A DNA stretch of 64,000 bases from JBEIHX01 sp040381075. Its GTDB lineage: Bacteria; Pseudomonadota; Alphaproteobacteria; Caulobacterales; Aquidulcibacteraceae. Positions 55,098 through 63,859 of this stretch are shown here, piece by piece. A program made the position numbers and the translations under genes. The stretch's first letter is position 1. The number at the start of each line of letters is the position of its first letter. Location of the stretch: contig JBEIHX010000013.1 in the NCBI GenBank assembly GCA_040381075.1, positions 21,008 through 85,007 of the forward strand, given 5' to 3'. Under the pieces are notes generated by a model that worked only from the letters and a program-made list of their open reading frames with translations, was not told the origin of the DNA and did not search any database.

Positions 55098-56510
55098 ATG
55101 TCGCGCGGCATCCCCTTCGATCTCGGGCCGGTTCATATCGTCGGCATCGGCGGCATCGGCATGTCCGCGATCGCCGAGGTCATGCTGACGCTCGGCTACA
55201 CCGTGCAGGGTTCTGACGCCCGGGCTGGCCCCAATACCGAGCGGCTGGCCCGGCAGGGCGTGCGCATCATGATCGGCCACGCCGCGGACAACATCGCAGG
55301 CGCCGGTGCGGTGGTTATCTCCTCCGCCATCAAGGCTGGCAATCCCGAGCTTGACGAAGCGCGTCGGCGCGGTCTTCCGGTCGTGCCCCGCGCAGACATG
55401 CTGGCCGAGCTGATGCGCCAGAAATGGTCTGTCGCCATCGCCGGCACGCATGGCAAGACGACCACGACCACGATGGTCGCCACGCTGCTCGATGCAGCGA
55501 AAATAGATCCAACCGTGATCGGCGGCGGCATCATGGCGGCCTACGGATCAAACGCCAAGGTCGGCCGCGGTGACTGGATGGTCGTGGAAGCTGATGAAAG
55601 CGACGGCACGTTCAACAAGCTGCGTCCGACCATCGGCGTGGTCACCAACATCGATCCCGAGCATCTCGACTACTGGAAAGACTTCGACGCGCTGAAAAAG
55701 GGCTTCGAGGATTTCGTTCACGCCATTCCATTCTACGGGTATGGCGTCATGTGCCTCGACCATGAAGAGGTGCAAAAGCTCGTTGAACGCGTGCGCGACC
55801 GGCGCATCATCACCTACGGATTCAACCCGCAGGCTGATGTTCGCGCCACAAATCTGCGCCTCGACGCTGACGGGGCGCGCTATGACGTCACCCTGCGCGG
55901 GCGTGACGGCTCCCTTGACGAGATGCGCGACGTGCGCCTCGCCATGCCGGGCGCGCACAATGTTCAGAATTCGCTCGCCGCGATCGCTGTGGCGTCGGCG
56001 CTCGGGGCAGGGGCCACCGCCATCCGCGGCGCGCTTGCGAAGTTTGGCGGCGTCAAACGCCGGTTCACCACCACCGGCGTCTGGAATGGCGTGCGCATCA
56101 TCGACGACTACGCCCACCATCCCAAGGAGATTGCAGCCGTGCTCGCCGCCGCGCGCGGCGTGACCGGCGATCACGGGCGGGTCATCGCCGTCGTGCAGCC
56201 GCATCGCTTCAGCCGGCTGAACGATCTCTTCTCCGACTTTTCGACATGCTTCAATGACGCCGACGCTGTTCTGGTGGCTGATGTCTACCCCGCCGGAGAG
56301 GCGCCGATCCCGGGCGTCGACGCGCCAGCGCTGGCCGCCAGTCTGGCGCGCCATGGCCATCGCAACGCACGCTATCTCCCAAGCCTTGAGGATCTGCCCG
56401 CCGAGGCTGCAAGGATCGCGCAGGCTGGAGATCTCGTCGTTCTCCTGGGAGCGGGCGATATCACGGCCCACGCCAACGCCCTGCCGGCGCGCCTGGAGGC
56501 GCTGGCGTGA
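55098..56510 (+). CDS. murC: UDP-MurNAc-L-alanine ligase MurC
   Basis: 470 aa. HIVGIGGIGMSAIAEVM, ATP loop AIAGTHGKTTTTTMVA, EADESDGTF, NIDPEHLDYW, GVKRRFTTTG, DDYAHHPKEI and VQPHRFSR match the family. It adds L-Ala to UDP-MurNAc. CCAGGAGCC at the murG 3' end serves as its ribosome site. GTGA overlap with murB. Confidence 0.98.
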   Translation: MSRGIPFDLGPVHIVGIGGIGMSAIAEVMLTLGYTVQGSDARAGPNTERLARQGVRIMIGHAADNIAGAGAVVISSAIKAGNPELDEARRRGLPVVPRADMLAELMRQKWSVAIAGTHGKTTTTTMVATLLDAAKIDPTVIGGGIMAAYGSNAKVGRGDWMVVEADESDGTFNKLRPTIGVVTNIDPEHLDYWKDFDALKKGFEDFVHAIPFYGYGVMCLDHEEVQKLVERVRDRRIITYGFNPQADVRATNLRLDADGARYDVTLRGRDGSLDEMRDVRLAMPGAHNVQNSLAAIAVASALGAGATAIRGALAKFGGVKRRFTTTGVWNGVRIIDDYAHHPKEIAAVLAAARGVTGDHGRVIAVVQPHRFSRLNDLFSDFSTCFNDADAVLVADVYPAGEAPIPGVDAPALAASLARHGHRNARYLPSLEDLPAEAARIAQAGDLVVLLGAGDITAHANALPARLEALA

Positions 56511-57427
56511 GCGCCCTGCTGCACCGCCTGCCGCCGGTGCGCGGCAGCATAACCGCCGACGCGCCGCTTGCGCCATACACCTGGTTTCGGGTCGGCGGGC
56601 CAGCTGAGGCGCTGTTTCTGCCGGCTGACGTTGAGGACCTCGCGGCGTTTCTGAAAGACCTGCCGGCCGACATCCCCGTCACCGTGATCGGCGTCGGTTC
56701 AAACCTCATCGTGCGCGACGGCGGCGTGCGCGGCGGGGTGATCCGCCTGGCCGGTCGCGCCTTCGGCGACATCGCCGTTCTGCCGGGCGACAGGATCCGC
56801 GCCGGCGCTGCTGCGCCCGACATGCAGGTCGCGCTCGCCGCCGCGCGCGCCGGTCTGGCCGGACTTGAATTCCTGCGCGGGATCCCCGGTTCGGTCGGGG
56901 GCGCCCTGCGCATGAACGCCGGCGCCTATGGCGGCGAGGTGAAGGACGTAGTGGTCTGCGCCGAGGCCGTCCGGCGCACCGGCGAGCGCGTGCGCCTGGG
57001 CGCGCAGGAGCTCGGCTTCGCCTACCGAAGCTGCGCCGCACCGCAGGATCTGATCTTTCTTGCGGCTGAATTTCAGGCCCGACCCGGCGAGCGCGCCATG
57101 ATCGAGGCGCGCATGGCCGACATCATGGCCAAACGCGAGGCGTCCCAGCCCATCCGGGAGCGGACTGGAGGCTCGACCTTCAAGAACCCTGACCCGCAGC
57201 TGTCCGGCGGACGCAGGAGCTGGGAGCTGATCGACGCTGCGGGGTTTCGCGGACGACGCCTCGGCGGCGCTCAGTTCTCGCCGCTGCACTGCAACTTCCT
57301 CATCAACACCGGCGCGGCGACAGCCGACGACCTTGAGACGCTCGGCGAGGACGCGATCGCGGCCGTAAGGCAGCAGACCGGCGTGACACTGCAGTGGGAA
57401 ATCAAACGAATCGGCGAACGCGCATGA
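56507..57427 (+). CDS. murB: UDP-N-acetylenolpyruvoylglucosamine reductase MurB
   Basis: 306 aa from GTG 56507. FAD-linked: LAPYTWFRVGGPAE, VIGVGSNLIVRDGGVRGGVI, LRGIPGSVGGALRMNAGAYG, SCAAPQDLIFLAAEF, the catalytic Ser in RTGGSTFKNP and HCNFLINTGAATADDL. It reduces the enolpyruvyl group to make UDP-MurNAc. It is the last cell-wall gene; ddl does not follow. Confidence 0.97.
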   Translation: MSALLHRLPPVRGSITADAPLAPYTWFRVGGPAEALFLPADVEDLAAFLKDLPADIPVTVIGVGSNLIVRDGGVRGGVIRLAGRAFGDIAVLPGDRIRAGAAAPDMQVALAAARAGLAGLEFLRGIPGSVGGALRMNAGAYGGEVKDVVVCAEAVRRTGERVRLGAQELGFAYRSCAAPQDLIFLAAEFQARPGERAMIEARMADIMAKREASQPIRERTGGSTFKNPDPQLSGGRRSWELIDAAGFRGRRLGGAQFSPLHCNFLINTGAATADDLETLGEDAIAAVRQQTGVTLQWEIKRIGERA

Positions 57428-57447
57428 GCGCGGCGAGGGGACAGACC

Positions 57448-58854
57448 ATGCGGGCATGCAAAATCGTCGCGACCCTCGGTCCGGCAAGCGATCCGCCGGA
57501 ACGCCTCATGATGCTGATCCAGGCCGGCGTGAACTGCTTCCGCCTCAACTTCAGTCACGGCGCGCACAGTGAACACGCCAAGCGCGTGGCCGTGATCCGC
57601 GAGGCGGAGCGGCGCGTCGGCCATCCCATCGCCATCATCGCCGACCTCCAGGGTCCCAAGATCCGCATTGGGCTTTTGCCGGACGAGGGGATCGCCCTGA
57701 CGTGGGGTGCGCAGGTGCGTCTGCGCAATGCGCAAAGCCAGGATGAGGACGCGGTCATCCCGCTGCCGCACCCGGAGATCATTGAGACGGTCGAGACCGG
57801 CGATGTCCTCAAACTGGATGACGGCAAGCTGCAGATCACCGTCACGGGACGCGAAGGCGGCGACGTGCTCGCCCGGGTCGATTTCGGTGGTGTGCTGAAG
57901 AGCCGCAAGGGCGTGAACGTCCCCACCCGGCGCATCCCGATCTCCGCCCTCACGGACAAGGATCGCGCTGATTTGGCGTTCGCGCTCGATCAGGGGGTTG
58001 ACTTCCTCGCGCTGAGTTTCGTGCAGTCCGCGAATGACGTGGCCGAAGCGCGCGAACTGGCCGCCGGGCGCGCCGGCGTCATCGCAAAGATCGAGAAGCC
58101 GGCGGCTCTTGAGGACATCGACGCCATCGTCACGCTCGCGGACGCCGTCATGGTGGCGCGCGGCGATCTCGGCGTGGAACTGCCGCCCGAGCAGGTGCCG
58201 ATCGCGCAGCGCCGGATCATCCGGACCGCGCGCGCCGGCGGCAAGCCGGTGATCGTGGCCACCCATATGCTGGAGTCGATGATTGATGCGCCCGCGCCGA
58301 CCCGGGCGGAGGCCTCCGACGTCGCGACGGCCGTCTATCAGGGGGCCGATGCGGTGATGCTGTCCGCCGAGAGCGCGGTTGGCCGTCATCCGCAAAGCGC
58401 CGTGGCGATGATGGACCGCATCATCCGGGCGGTGGAGAGCGATCCGGACCACTGGTCCGCCCTGGTGCGCGACACCGCCATACCCGAACCCACAACGGCG
58501 GACGCCATCTCGCTGTCGGCGCGTCACATCGCGAGCGTGCTGGCCGCCGCCGCCATCGTCGCCTACACCGACACTGGATCAACCGCCCAGCGCGTGGCGC
58601 GTGAGCGGCCGCACTGCCCGGTTCTCAGCCTGACCCCGAACATCGCCGCCGCGCGCCGCCTCTGCCTCGCCTGGGGCGTGCGTCCGCTGATCACCCATGA
58701 AGCGGCCAACCTCGAGGCGATGGTTCAGCAGGCCGAGCAGGCCGTGCGTGCGCTTGGCGTCGCCGCAGCGGACGATCGCATCGTCGTCATCGCCGGCATT
58801 CCCCCTGGTCGGCCCGGCAAGACCAACACCATCCGCATCGCCCGTCTTGACTGA
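57448..58854 (+). CDS. pyk: Pyruvate kinase
   Basis: 468 aa from ATG 57448, chosen for the GAGGGG at 57435-57440; an ATG at 57424 overlapping the murB stop is possible. CKIVATLGPASDPPERL, FRLNFSHGAHSEH, IADLQGPKIRIG, FALDQGVDFLALSFVQS, IAKIEKPAAL, MVARGDLGVEL, ATHMLESM and the C-terminal regulatory domain are present. It converts PEP and ADP to pyruvate and ATP. Sitting 20 bp behind murB it is probably cotranscribed with the dcw cluster. Confidence 0.97.
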   Translation: MRACKIVATLGPASDPPERLMMLIQAGVNCFRLNFSHGAHSEHAKRVAVIREAERRVGHPIAIIADLQGPKIRIGLLPDEGIALTWGAQVRLRNAQSQDEDAVIPLPHPEIIETVETGDVLKLDDGKLQITVTGREGGDVLARVDFGGVLKSRKGVNVPTRRIPISALTDKDRADLAFALDQGVDFLALSFVQSANDVAEARELAAGRAGVIAKIEKPAALEDIDAIVTLADAVMVARGDLGVELPPEQVPIAQRRIIRTARAGGKPVIVATHMLESMIDAPAPTRAEASDVATAVYQGADAVMLSAESAVGRHPQSAVAMMDRIIRAVESDPDHWSALVRDTAIPEPTTADAISLSARHIASVLAAAAIVAYTDTGSTAQRVARERPHCPVLSLTPNIAAARRLCLAWGVRPLITHEAANLEAMVQQAEQAVRALGVAAADDRIVVIAGIPPGRPGKTNTIRIARLD

Positions 58855-58919
58855 CGCAGGCGGGCCGGTCCGTCCGCTGCGCCGACCGCCCTGGCGCATC
58901 GGGGCGGGGCTCAATCCCC

Positions 58920-59009
58920 GGCGCCTGTGGGCGCTGGGCGAGTCCCGGGCCTGTGGGCGCTGTGCGATTTCTGGCGCCTGTGGGCGCTGGGCGGGTCCCG
59001 GCGCCTGTC
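58920..59009. repeat. Imperfect tandem array, 25-27 bp unit, 3 copies
   Basis: Copies of gcgcctgtgggcgctgggcg with variable joining bases at 58921, ~58948 and 58973. It fills the convergent gap between pyk and the GT-C-like gene and reaches its stop codon. Confidence 0.8.
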
Positions 59010-60885
59010 AGTATACGACCCGCCAGGCGCGCAGGCCGGTCTGTGATCCAGCGTCAATTGGGGCAAGCCAGGCTGGCGGAGGGGCCCCGGAGGCGAGCGC
59101 CGACAGCAGGCCATCGGGCGCCGCGGCGGCGATCCACTCGGTGTCGGGGGCGCCATGACAGATGACGATCGCTGTCACGCCCAGCTGGCGCAGTCGGGCG
59201 TGCGCGGCGTCGGGCCGCGCCAGGAACAGCTCAAATGTCGTTCTCATTGATGTGATATGGCGATGATAGGGACCGGCAAGCGATGTGAGGCGCGTCGAGA
59301 AAGCCAGGGTCGGGCCCTGGTCCGGGGTGGTCAGCGCCAGACCGGGCGGCAGGTCGCGCAAAGCCTGGTGAGCCCTCGCCCCGATGCACTGTTCGCCCGC
59401 CACTCGCGCCCCCGATGCTGCGCCAGCCGCAGGCCTGGGCGCGGCAAGCGTTCCCACGCCCGCGCCGAGCATGCCCCAGATCACCGGCGTCGCCAGCGCG
59501 CCCACAGCAAGACCCGCCCACCGTCCTGACCGGCGCCAGATGATCGCCGTGGCGGACGCTGCAGTGATTGCGGCAAGCGCCGCTGCCTGTCCGGCGACCC
59601 GATACTCCCAGAGCCAGAGCAACGGCGTGACACAGCCAAGCAGCGCCGCAAGCGCGATCCAGGCCGGCGCCTGCGCGCGGTCTTTGGCGTGTCTGATGCA
59701 GCGCCACGCCATGACAGAGCCAATGATCATCGCGAGGGCCGGGCCGACGCCGACAGCGATCGCCGCGCCGGCTGCGCCACCGCGGGCATGCGTCCAGAGC
59801 GGCGTGCTTTCGCTGATCCGATCAAGCCAGAGTGTGCGCATGACCGGCGGGACTGCGCCGAACGGGTCGACCAGCAGCGCGAGGTCAAACCAGGCGAGCG
59901 CGCCAAGTGCGGCCACGCCAGCCAGGCCAGCCGCAAGACCGCGCCCCGCCAGCGATCGCGCTCCGGGGGCCCAGGTCGCCATCAGCAGGCCGGCGGCCGC
60001 CGTTGCGAGCGGCGCGATGTGGATCAGCGACAGGGCGTCTGCGGCTGTCAGGAACCATTCGGCGGGCGGGACCGTCGCCAGCTGGCAGCCGGCAAGGCCC
60101 GCCAGCAGGCCGGCGGCGAAGCCGCGCGTGCGCTGGACGACAGGCGCCCCGCGGATGATCCACTCGGCGCCGATGACGAGCGCGAGCGGCATCAGAACGG
60201 GAGCGGTCTCCAGGCCTATCCGCAGCGACGCCGCCATTGCGACGCCCGCCAGGAGCCCGCCGCGCAGGTCCTGCGACAGCGCGCTGCGCACCGTCGCGAC
60301 CACCAGGAGAAGTTGCAGTCCGTGGTGATCCACCCGGCCGGGAAGGAAGTAGTCCACCGCCGCGACCGAGAGGATGGCGCAGCAGAAGCCGAGCACCGTC
60401 GCGGGAAACCTTGCCTCCCGACCGTGACGCCCGGCGATCGTCCCAGCGGTCGAGGCGACGAGCAGGGCGAACGCGAGACCGAGCAGCGGCGGGGTGACAA
60501 AGGCTGCAGTCAGCAGCGCCTCGCGCAACGGCAGCGCCAGCTGCAACGGCCACGCCACGACGGCCACCGGCAGATCCGCCAGCCGCGACCAGTGCCATGC
60601 GTGCTGGTCCAGCGGAGCGATCCGGTCCGTCCCGACTGTCCACCAGTCGCCCGTGCGAAACCACTGCTCGATCTGAAGCAGGCGCGTGATGTCGTCGGTA
60701 TCCGGAAGCTGACCGTCCATGATCGCCCGCCAGGCGGGGATGCCCGCCAGAACGAGCGCGCCCACAAGCGCTGCGGCGAGCATCAGGCGTCGGGTGGACG
60801 CGATCAGCGCGCGTGCGCCGCCGGTCGCCGCAGCCCCGTCTCGATCGGGCGTTTCAGGCGGATGGGGGAACGGCGACTGAACCAC
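59008..60885 (-). CDS. GT-C/STT3-like multi-TM glycosyltransferase
   Basis: ~625 aa if GTG 60885 is the start; ATG 60783 and ATG 61047 (overlapping the divergent patatin gene) are alternatives. About 12 TM helices. After TM1 the loop has PDTDDITRLLQIEQWFRTGD, with two or three acidic residues as in oligosaccharyltransferase-like proteins, then HWSRLADLPVAVVAWPLQL and DYFLPGRVDHHGLQLLL. The C-terminal ~130 residues form a soluble domain with GVTAIVICHGAPDTEW. Relatives are common in alphaproteobacteria and lack assigned substrates. Confidence 0.78.
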   Translation of the reverse strand: MVQSPFPHPPETPDRDGAAATGGARALIASTRRLMLAAALVGALVLAGIPAWRAIMDGQLPDTDDITRLLQIEQWFRTGDWWTVGTDRIAPLDQHAWHWSRLADLPVAVVAWPLQLALPLREALLTAAFVTPPLLGLAFALLVASTAGTIAGRHGREARFPATVLGFCCAILSVAAVDYFLPGRVDHHGLQLLLVVATVRSALSQDLRGGLLAGVAMAASLRIGLETAPVLMPLALVIGAEWIIRGAPVVQRTRGFAAGLLAGLAGCQLATVPPAEWFLTAADALSLIHIAPLATAAAGLLMATWAPGARSLAGRGLAAGLAGVAALGALAWFDLALLVDPFGAVPPVMRTLWLDRISESTPLWTHARGGAAGAAIAVGVGPALAMIIGSVMAWRCIRHAKDRAQAPAWIALAALLGCVTPLLWLWEYRVAGQAAALAAITAASATAIIWRRSGRWAGLAVGALATPVIWGMLGAGVGTLAAPRPAAGAASGARVAGEQCIGARAHQALRDLPPGLALTTPDQGPTLAFSTRLTSLAGPYHRHITSMRTTFELFLARPDAAHARLRQLGVTAIVICHGAPDTEWIAAAAPDGLLSALASGAPPPAWLAPIDAGSQTGLRAWRVVY

Positions 60886-61025
60886 GGCGGTCGGCTTACC
60901 CGAAAATCCTTGCCGCCGGCTTTCGCGCGCCGGCGCCGGCGTGAATCGCCCAGGGGCAAATCGACTCCGCCCGGGGCTGTGGCTACACTCAGGCCGGCGT
61001 GCGCCGGATGCGCGGGGGATGGCCC

Positions 61026-62252
61026 ATGGCGGTTGATGAATTCGCATCGGAAGAACTTCAGGGCCATCTCATCGGTCCGGGGCCGAAACGCATCCTGTCG
61101 CTGGACGGCGGCGGGGTGCGCGGGCTCCTGACCCTCGGACTTCTGGAGAAGGTCGAGTCGCTGCTCGCCGCCCGCGCCCCCCCGGAACGGCGCGGCCTGT
61201 TTCGGCTGTGCGACTACTTCGACCTGATCGGCGGCACCTCGACAGGCGCGATCATTGCGGTGCAGCTCGCCCGAGGGGCGAGCGTGGCCGAACTGAAGGA
61301 TCTTTACTTCAACCTCGCGCCAAAGGTCTTCGGCGGACAGCGCGCCCTGTTTCCCGGCCTCACCTCGAAATTCGATCCGAGGGTTCTTGGAACCCAGCTG
61401 GACAGCCAGCTCGGCGATCTTACCCTCGGCTCAGCCGGACTGCGCACCGGCTTTGCGCTGATGGCCAAGCGCATCGACAGCGCCAGCGCGTGGTTCCTGT
61501 CGAACAATCCGCGGTCCAGGTACTGGGCCGGCGACGGAACGTCCTTTCCGAACCGCGACTATCTGCTGAAGAAGATCGTCCAGGCGTCGGCCTCTGCACC
61601 TTTCTTCCTTGACCCCTTGCCGATCTCCATCTCCCCGGAACAGAACGGCATCTTCTTCGACGGCGGGGTCACGCCCCACAACAATCCCTGTCTGCAGCTG
61701 CTGCTTGCCGTGACGGCGGTCGCGCGTCCCGCCGGCGCGCCCGCCCGCGGCCTTTACGGCTTTGACTGGGCGACCGGTCCTGACAGGATCTTCATGCTCT
61801 CGCTCGGGACCGGGCACCTGCGCCCGCGGGTCGATCCAGCGAAATTCATGAGCTGGTCGGCGGCCGGAAAGGCGCTGCACGCCATGCGCACGATGATCTA
61901 TGACGCGAGCCAGCTCGCCGTCACCGTCGTGCAGGCGCTCAGCGAGCCGCCGCCGGGACGACCGTCGTTTGCGGTGAATGCCGAGATTGGCGGGCTTGAT
62001 GACGTTCTCATCTCCGGCGCGAGCCTCGCGACGTTCCGTCGGATCGATCCGCCGATCGACGATCGCGCAGTGCAGCGCTATTTCGAGCGGCCTCTCGGAC
62101 CCCGAACGGTCAGGCGCCTCGCCGAACTCGACAACGCAGACAAGGCCAATCTCGAGCGACTCTTCAGGATCGGTCAGAGGGCCGCGATTGAAGAGGTCGC
62201 TGCAACCGACTTTCCGCACGCCTTCGATCTGCCCGGCTGGTCACCCGCCTGA
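61026..62252 (+). CDS. Patatin-like phospholipase
   Basis: 408 aa from ATG 61026 with GGGGGATGGCCC before it. The glycine-rich oxyanion loop is LDGGGVRGLLTLGLLEKVE, nucleophile Ser in GGTSTGAIIAVQLARG, and catalytic Asp in FFDGGVTPHNNPC, so the Ser-Asp dyad is intact. It should deacylate phospholipids or other lipids. Some patatins (CapV) are effectors of CBASS anti-phage systems, but no CD-NTase or other defence gene lies beside it, so housekeeping lipid turnover is as likely. Confidence 0.92.
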   Translation: MAVDEFASEELQGHLIGPGPKRILSLDGGGVRGLLTLGLLEKVESLLAARAPPERRGLFRLCDYFDLIGGTSTGAIIAVQLARGASVAELKDLYFNLAPKVFGGQRALFPGLTSKFDPRVLGTQLDSQLGDLTLGSAGLRTGFALMAKRIDSASAWFLSNNPRSRYWAGDGTSFPNRDYLLKKIVQASASAPFFLDPLPISISPEQNGIFFDGGVTPHNNPCLQLLLAVTAVARPAGAPARGLYGFDWATGPDRIFMLSLGTGHLRPRVDPAKFMSWSAAGKALHAMRTMIYDASQLAVTVVQALSEPPPGRPSFAVNAEIGGLDDVLISGASLATFRRIDPPIDDRAVQRYFERPLGPRTVRRLAELDNADKANLERLFRIGQRAAIEEVAATDFPHAFDLPGWSPA

Positions 62253-62355
62253 CGTCGGCCAAGCCGCCAGCGCCGCAGGCGCGCCGCCCCTGCACCCCCG
62301 CCGGGCCGGGCATCCGGCTGCGCCGCAGACGCCTGCGCGATCAGAGGACGTTCGC

Positions 62356-62430
62356 GCCCATGGTGAGCGCGCCCATGGTGAGCAGGCCCATGGTGAGCGG
62401 GCCCATGGTGAGCGGGCCCGGGGTGATCGG
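62356..62430. repeat. Tandem array, 15 bp unit, 5 copies
   Basis: gcccatggtgagcgg at 62356, 62371, 62386, 62401 and a diverged copy at 62416. Every unit carries ATGGTG, so in-frame starts are repeated every 5 codons. Confidence 0.94.
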
Positions 62431-62782
62431 ACAAACCATCGGGGAGGCCGTCGCGGGGTGGATTCAAAGGGCGCAGATGCGCCTGCAATCTCCGTCCATA
62501 AGCAGTGACATCAGTCAGCACGTTCAACTGGATGAGCGCGGGCGGCCATTGCCGCCGCATGAGCCGCACGGAACAGCGGCGGCAGCCACGGCCGATGACT
62601 TCTTTGATGTCGGCCCGGCTGCGAAGCCGATCGACGCCGATGAAGGATTGCGTCTTTCCGGTCGTGCGGCGCGTGGTGCGCTTCGGCTGCTGGGCAGGGC
62701 CGCTGGTCGCCTCGCCGGTCTGCTGACGCCAACAGACTTTAGTGACGGACTATCGCGACCGTGCGGTGCCCATAGGGGACAG

Positions 62783-62804
62783 TGACGCACTCTAGAGTGC
62801 GTCA
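62783..62804. promoter_or_regulatory. 22-bp perfect palindrome
   Basis: TGACGCACTC-TAGAGTGCGTCA reads the same on both strands over 22 bases with no spacer. It could be an operator or a site made by a mobile element. No gene start follows convincingly. Confidence 0.5.
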
Positions 62805-63048
62805 ACCCTATGATGGTTTCGCCGACGACGAAGCCAAGATCGATGGCGAATGGACCAGCCTTGGTATCCGACCGGATGGCCTGTCGAACGGCGGCTATCG
62901 ACTGCCGAAAGCAGCTGTGATGGAGGCCTTCAGATGGTTATCGTGTTGCGCGGGCGCTTGACAGCTTTTTGCATGGCTCCCGGCGTCCCTGATCTGCTCA
63001 GGTTCACAGCGCCGGCGTGGTCGCGGTCTGGCTCGGGCGGTAGTGCGT

Positions 63049-63654
63049 TCATTTCTTTTTCGTTTTCCGCGCGGCCGGCTTGCGCGCCCAGCTCTTGGCC
63101 AGCGCCGCGAAGGCGCTGTTGATGGCGTCGAGGCCGGGATCATCGGCGTCCCACGCTTCGCCGAACTCCTCCACAAGCTCGGCATGGCGTTCATGGGCGG
63201 GGTCGCTGAGGGCCTCGCGAAATTCCGCATAGCCCCATGGCCCACCTACATCTTCCGGCGGACAGGCGCCCTGGGCTTCGACCAGAAGCGGCAGATCGAC
63301 GTCAGCCGGCGCGTCGATGATCGCTTCAACCTTGATCGTGTGCTCCCAGCCGTCGCCGAAATCATAGAGATAGGTGAAAGTCTTCGCGCCGATGTCTTCC
63401 AAAGCTCCGGCGAGGGTGGCCTTGGCGGCGTTTTGCGGGCCAGCGCCCCAACCGGCATGCGGGTCCGGCGGCCCAAAGCCAACGCCGCGCATCCGGATTT
63501 CCCAGAGATGGGTGTTGGTCCAGCCCATCGCCGCTTGCAGCGCCAGGTGCAGCCGATCGAGCCGGATATCGAGCGGGACAAGGATGCGCCGCAGGACCTC
63601 GGGTGCAACGTCATCGAGGGTGATCTTGAGGCGGACGGAGGATTTGGCGGCCAT
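63049..63654 (-). CDS. Plasmid pRiA4b ORF-3 family protein
   Basis: 201 aa from ATG 63654. LKITLDDVAPEVLRRILVPL, DIRLDRLHLALQAAMGW, HLWEIRM, FTYLYDFGDGWEHTIKVEAI and CPPEDVGGPWGYAEF are the PRiA4_ORF3 signature. The C-terminal end is Lys/Arg/Ala-rich. Function unknown; members often travel with plasmids and IS elements, in keeping with the transposase next to it. No obvious ribosome site precedes the ATG. Confidence 0.92.
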   Translation of the reverse strand: MAAKSSVRLKITLDDVAPEVLRRILVPLDIRLDRLHLALQAAMGWTNTHLWEIRMRGVGFGPPDPHAGWGAGPQNAAKATLAGALEDIGAKTFTYLYDFGDGWEHTIKVEAIIDAPADVDLPLLVEAQGACPPEDVGGPWGYAEFREALSDPAHERHAELVEEFGEAWDADDPGLDAINSAFAALAKSWARKPAARKTKKK

Positions 63655-63682
63655 GTCCGGAGGATAGCGCCGCCAATTGAAT

Positions 63683-63811
63683 CTATCCAGGCCGGTGAGC
63701 GCCGCGCCCGCACGCCTCGGACTTCTGCCCCCGCTGCACCCTCGGCGTTTCGCCCTGCACGTCATCGAGAAACCGATCGATGAGGCCAAGCAGCTGGCGG
63801 CGGGCGCTGTG
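63683..63811 (-). pseudogene. Possible 3' remnant of an interrupted gene
   Basis: On the minus strand a 42-codon open stretch ends at 63683 and contains RQLLGLIDRFLDDVQGE, which looks like real protein, but it has no start and is closed upstream by a TGA at 63812-63814. It sits between the IS transposase end and the pRiA4b gene, so it may be the tail of a gene cut off by the IS. I do not recognise the family. Confidence 0.3.
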
Positions 63812-63859
63812 TCATGGGCCTGCGCGATGTCGCGGGTGCAAATTGCGACTATGACCGGC

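Larger units (their letters stand above)
62253..63048. other. Gene-poor gap before the mobile right edge
   Basis: 796 bases hold a 15-bp tandem array, a 22-bp perfect palindrome and several short open frames. The best are a minus-strand frame at about 62480-62745 (contains GKTQSFIGVDRLRSRADIK, no ATG) and a plus-strand GTG frame 62782-62961 (YDGFADDEAKIDGEW). Neither matches a family I know; they may be remnants of mobile genes. Confidence 0.5.

Noticed and set aside
59689..61131. Plus-strand open frame of 480 codons across the GT-C-like gene
   Set aside because: Antisense shadow rich in Arg/Gln/Gly; no motif.
61026..62252. CBASS defence operon around the patatin
   Set aside because: No CD-NTase, Cap2/Cap3 or other effector gene is adjacent; a patatin alone is not enough.
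62360..62785. Plus-strand 141-codon open frame as a gene
   Set aside because: Its N-terminus is just the tandem array read as VSGPM repeats and the remainder has no recognised domain or ribosome site.
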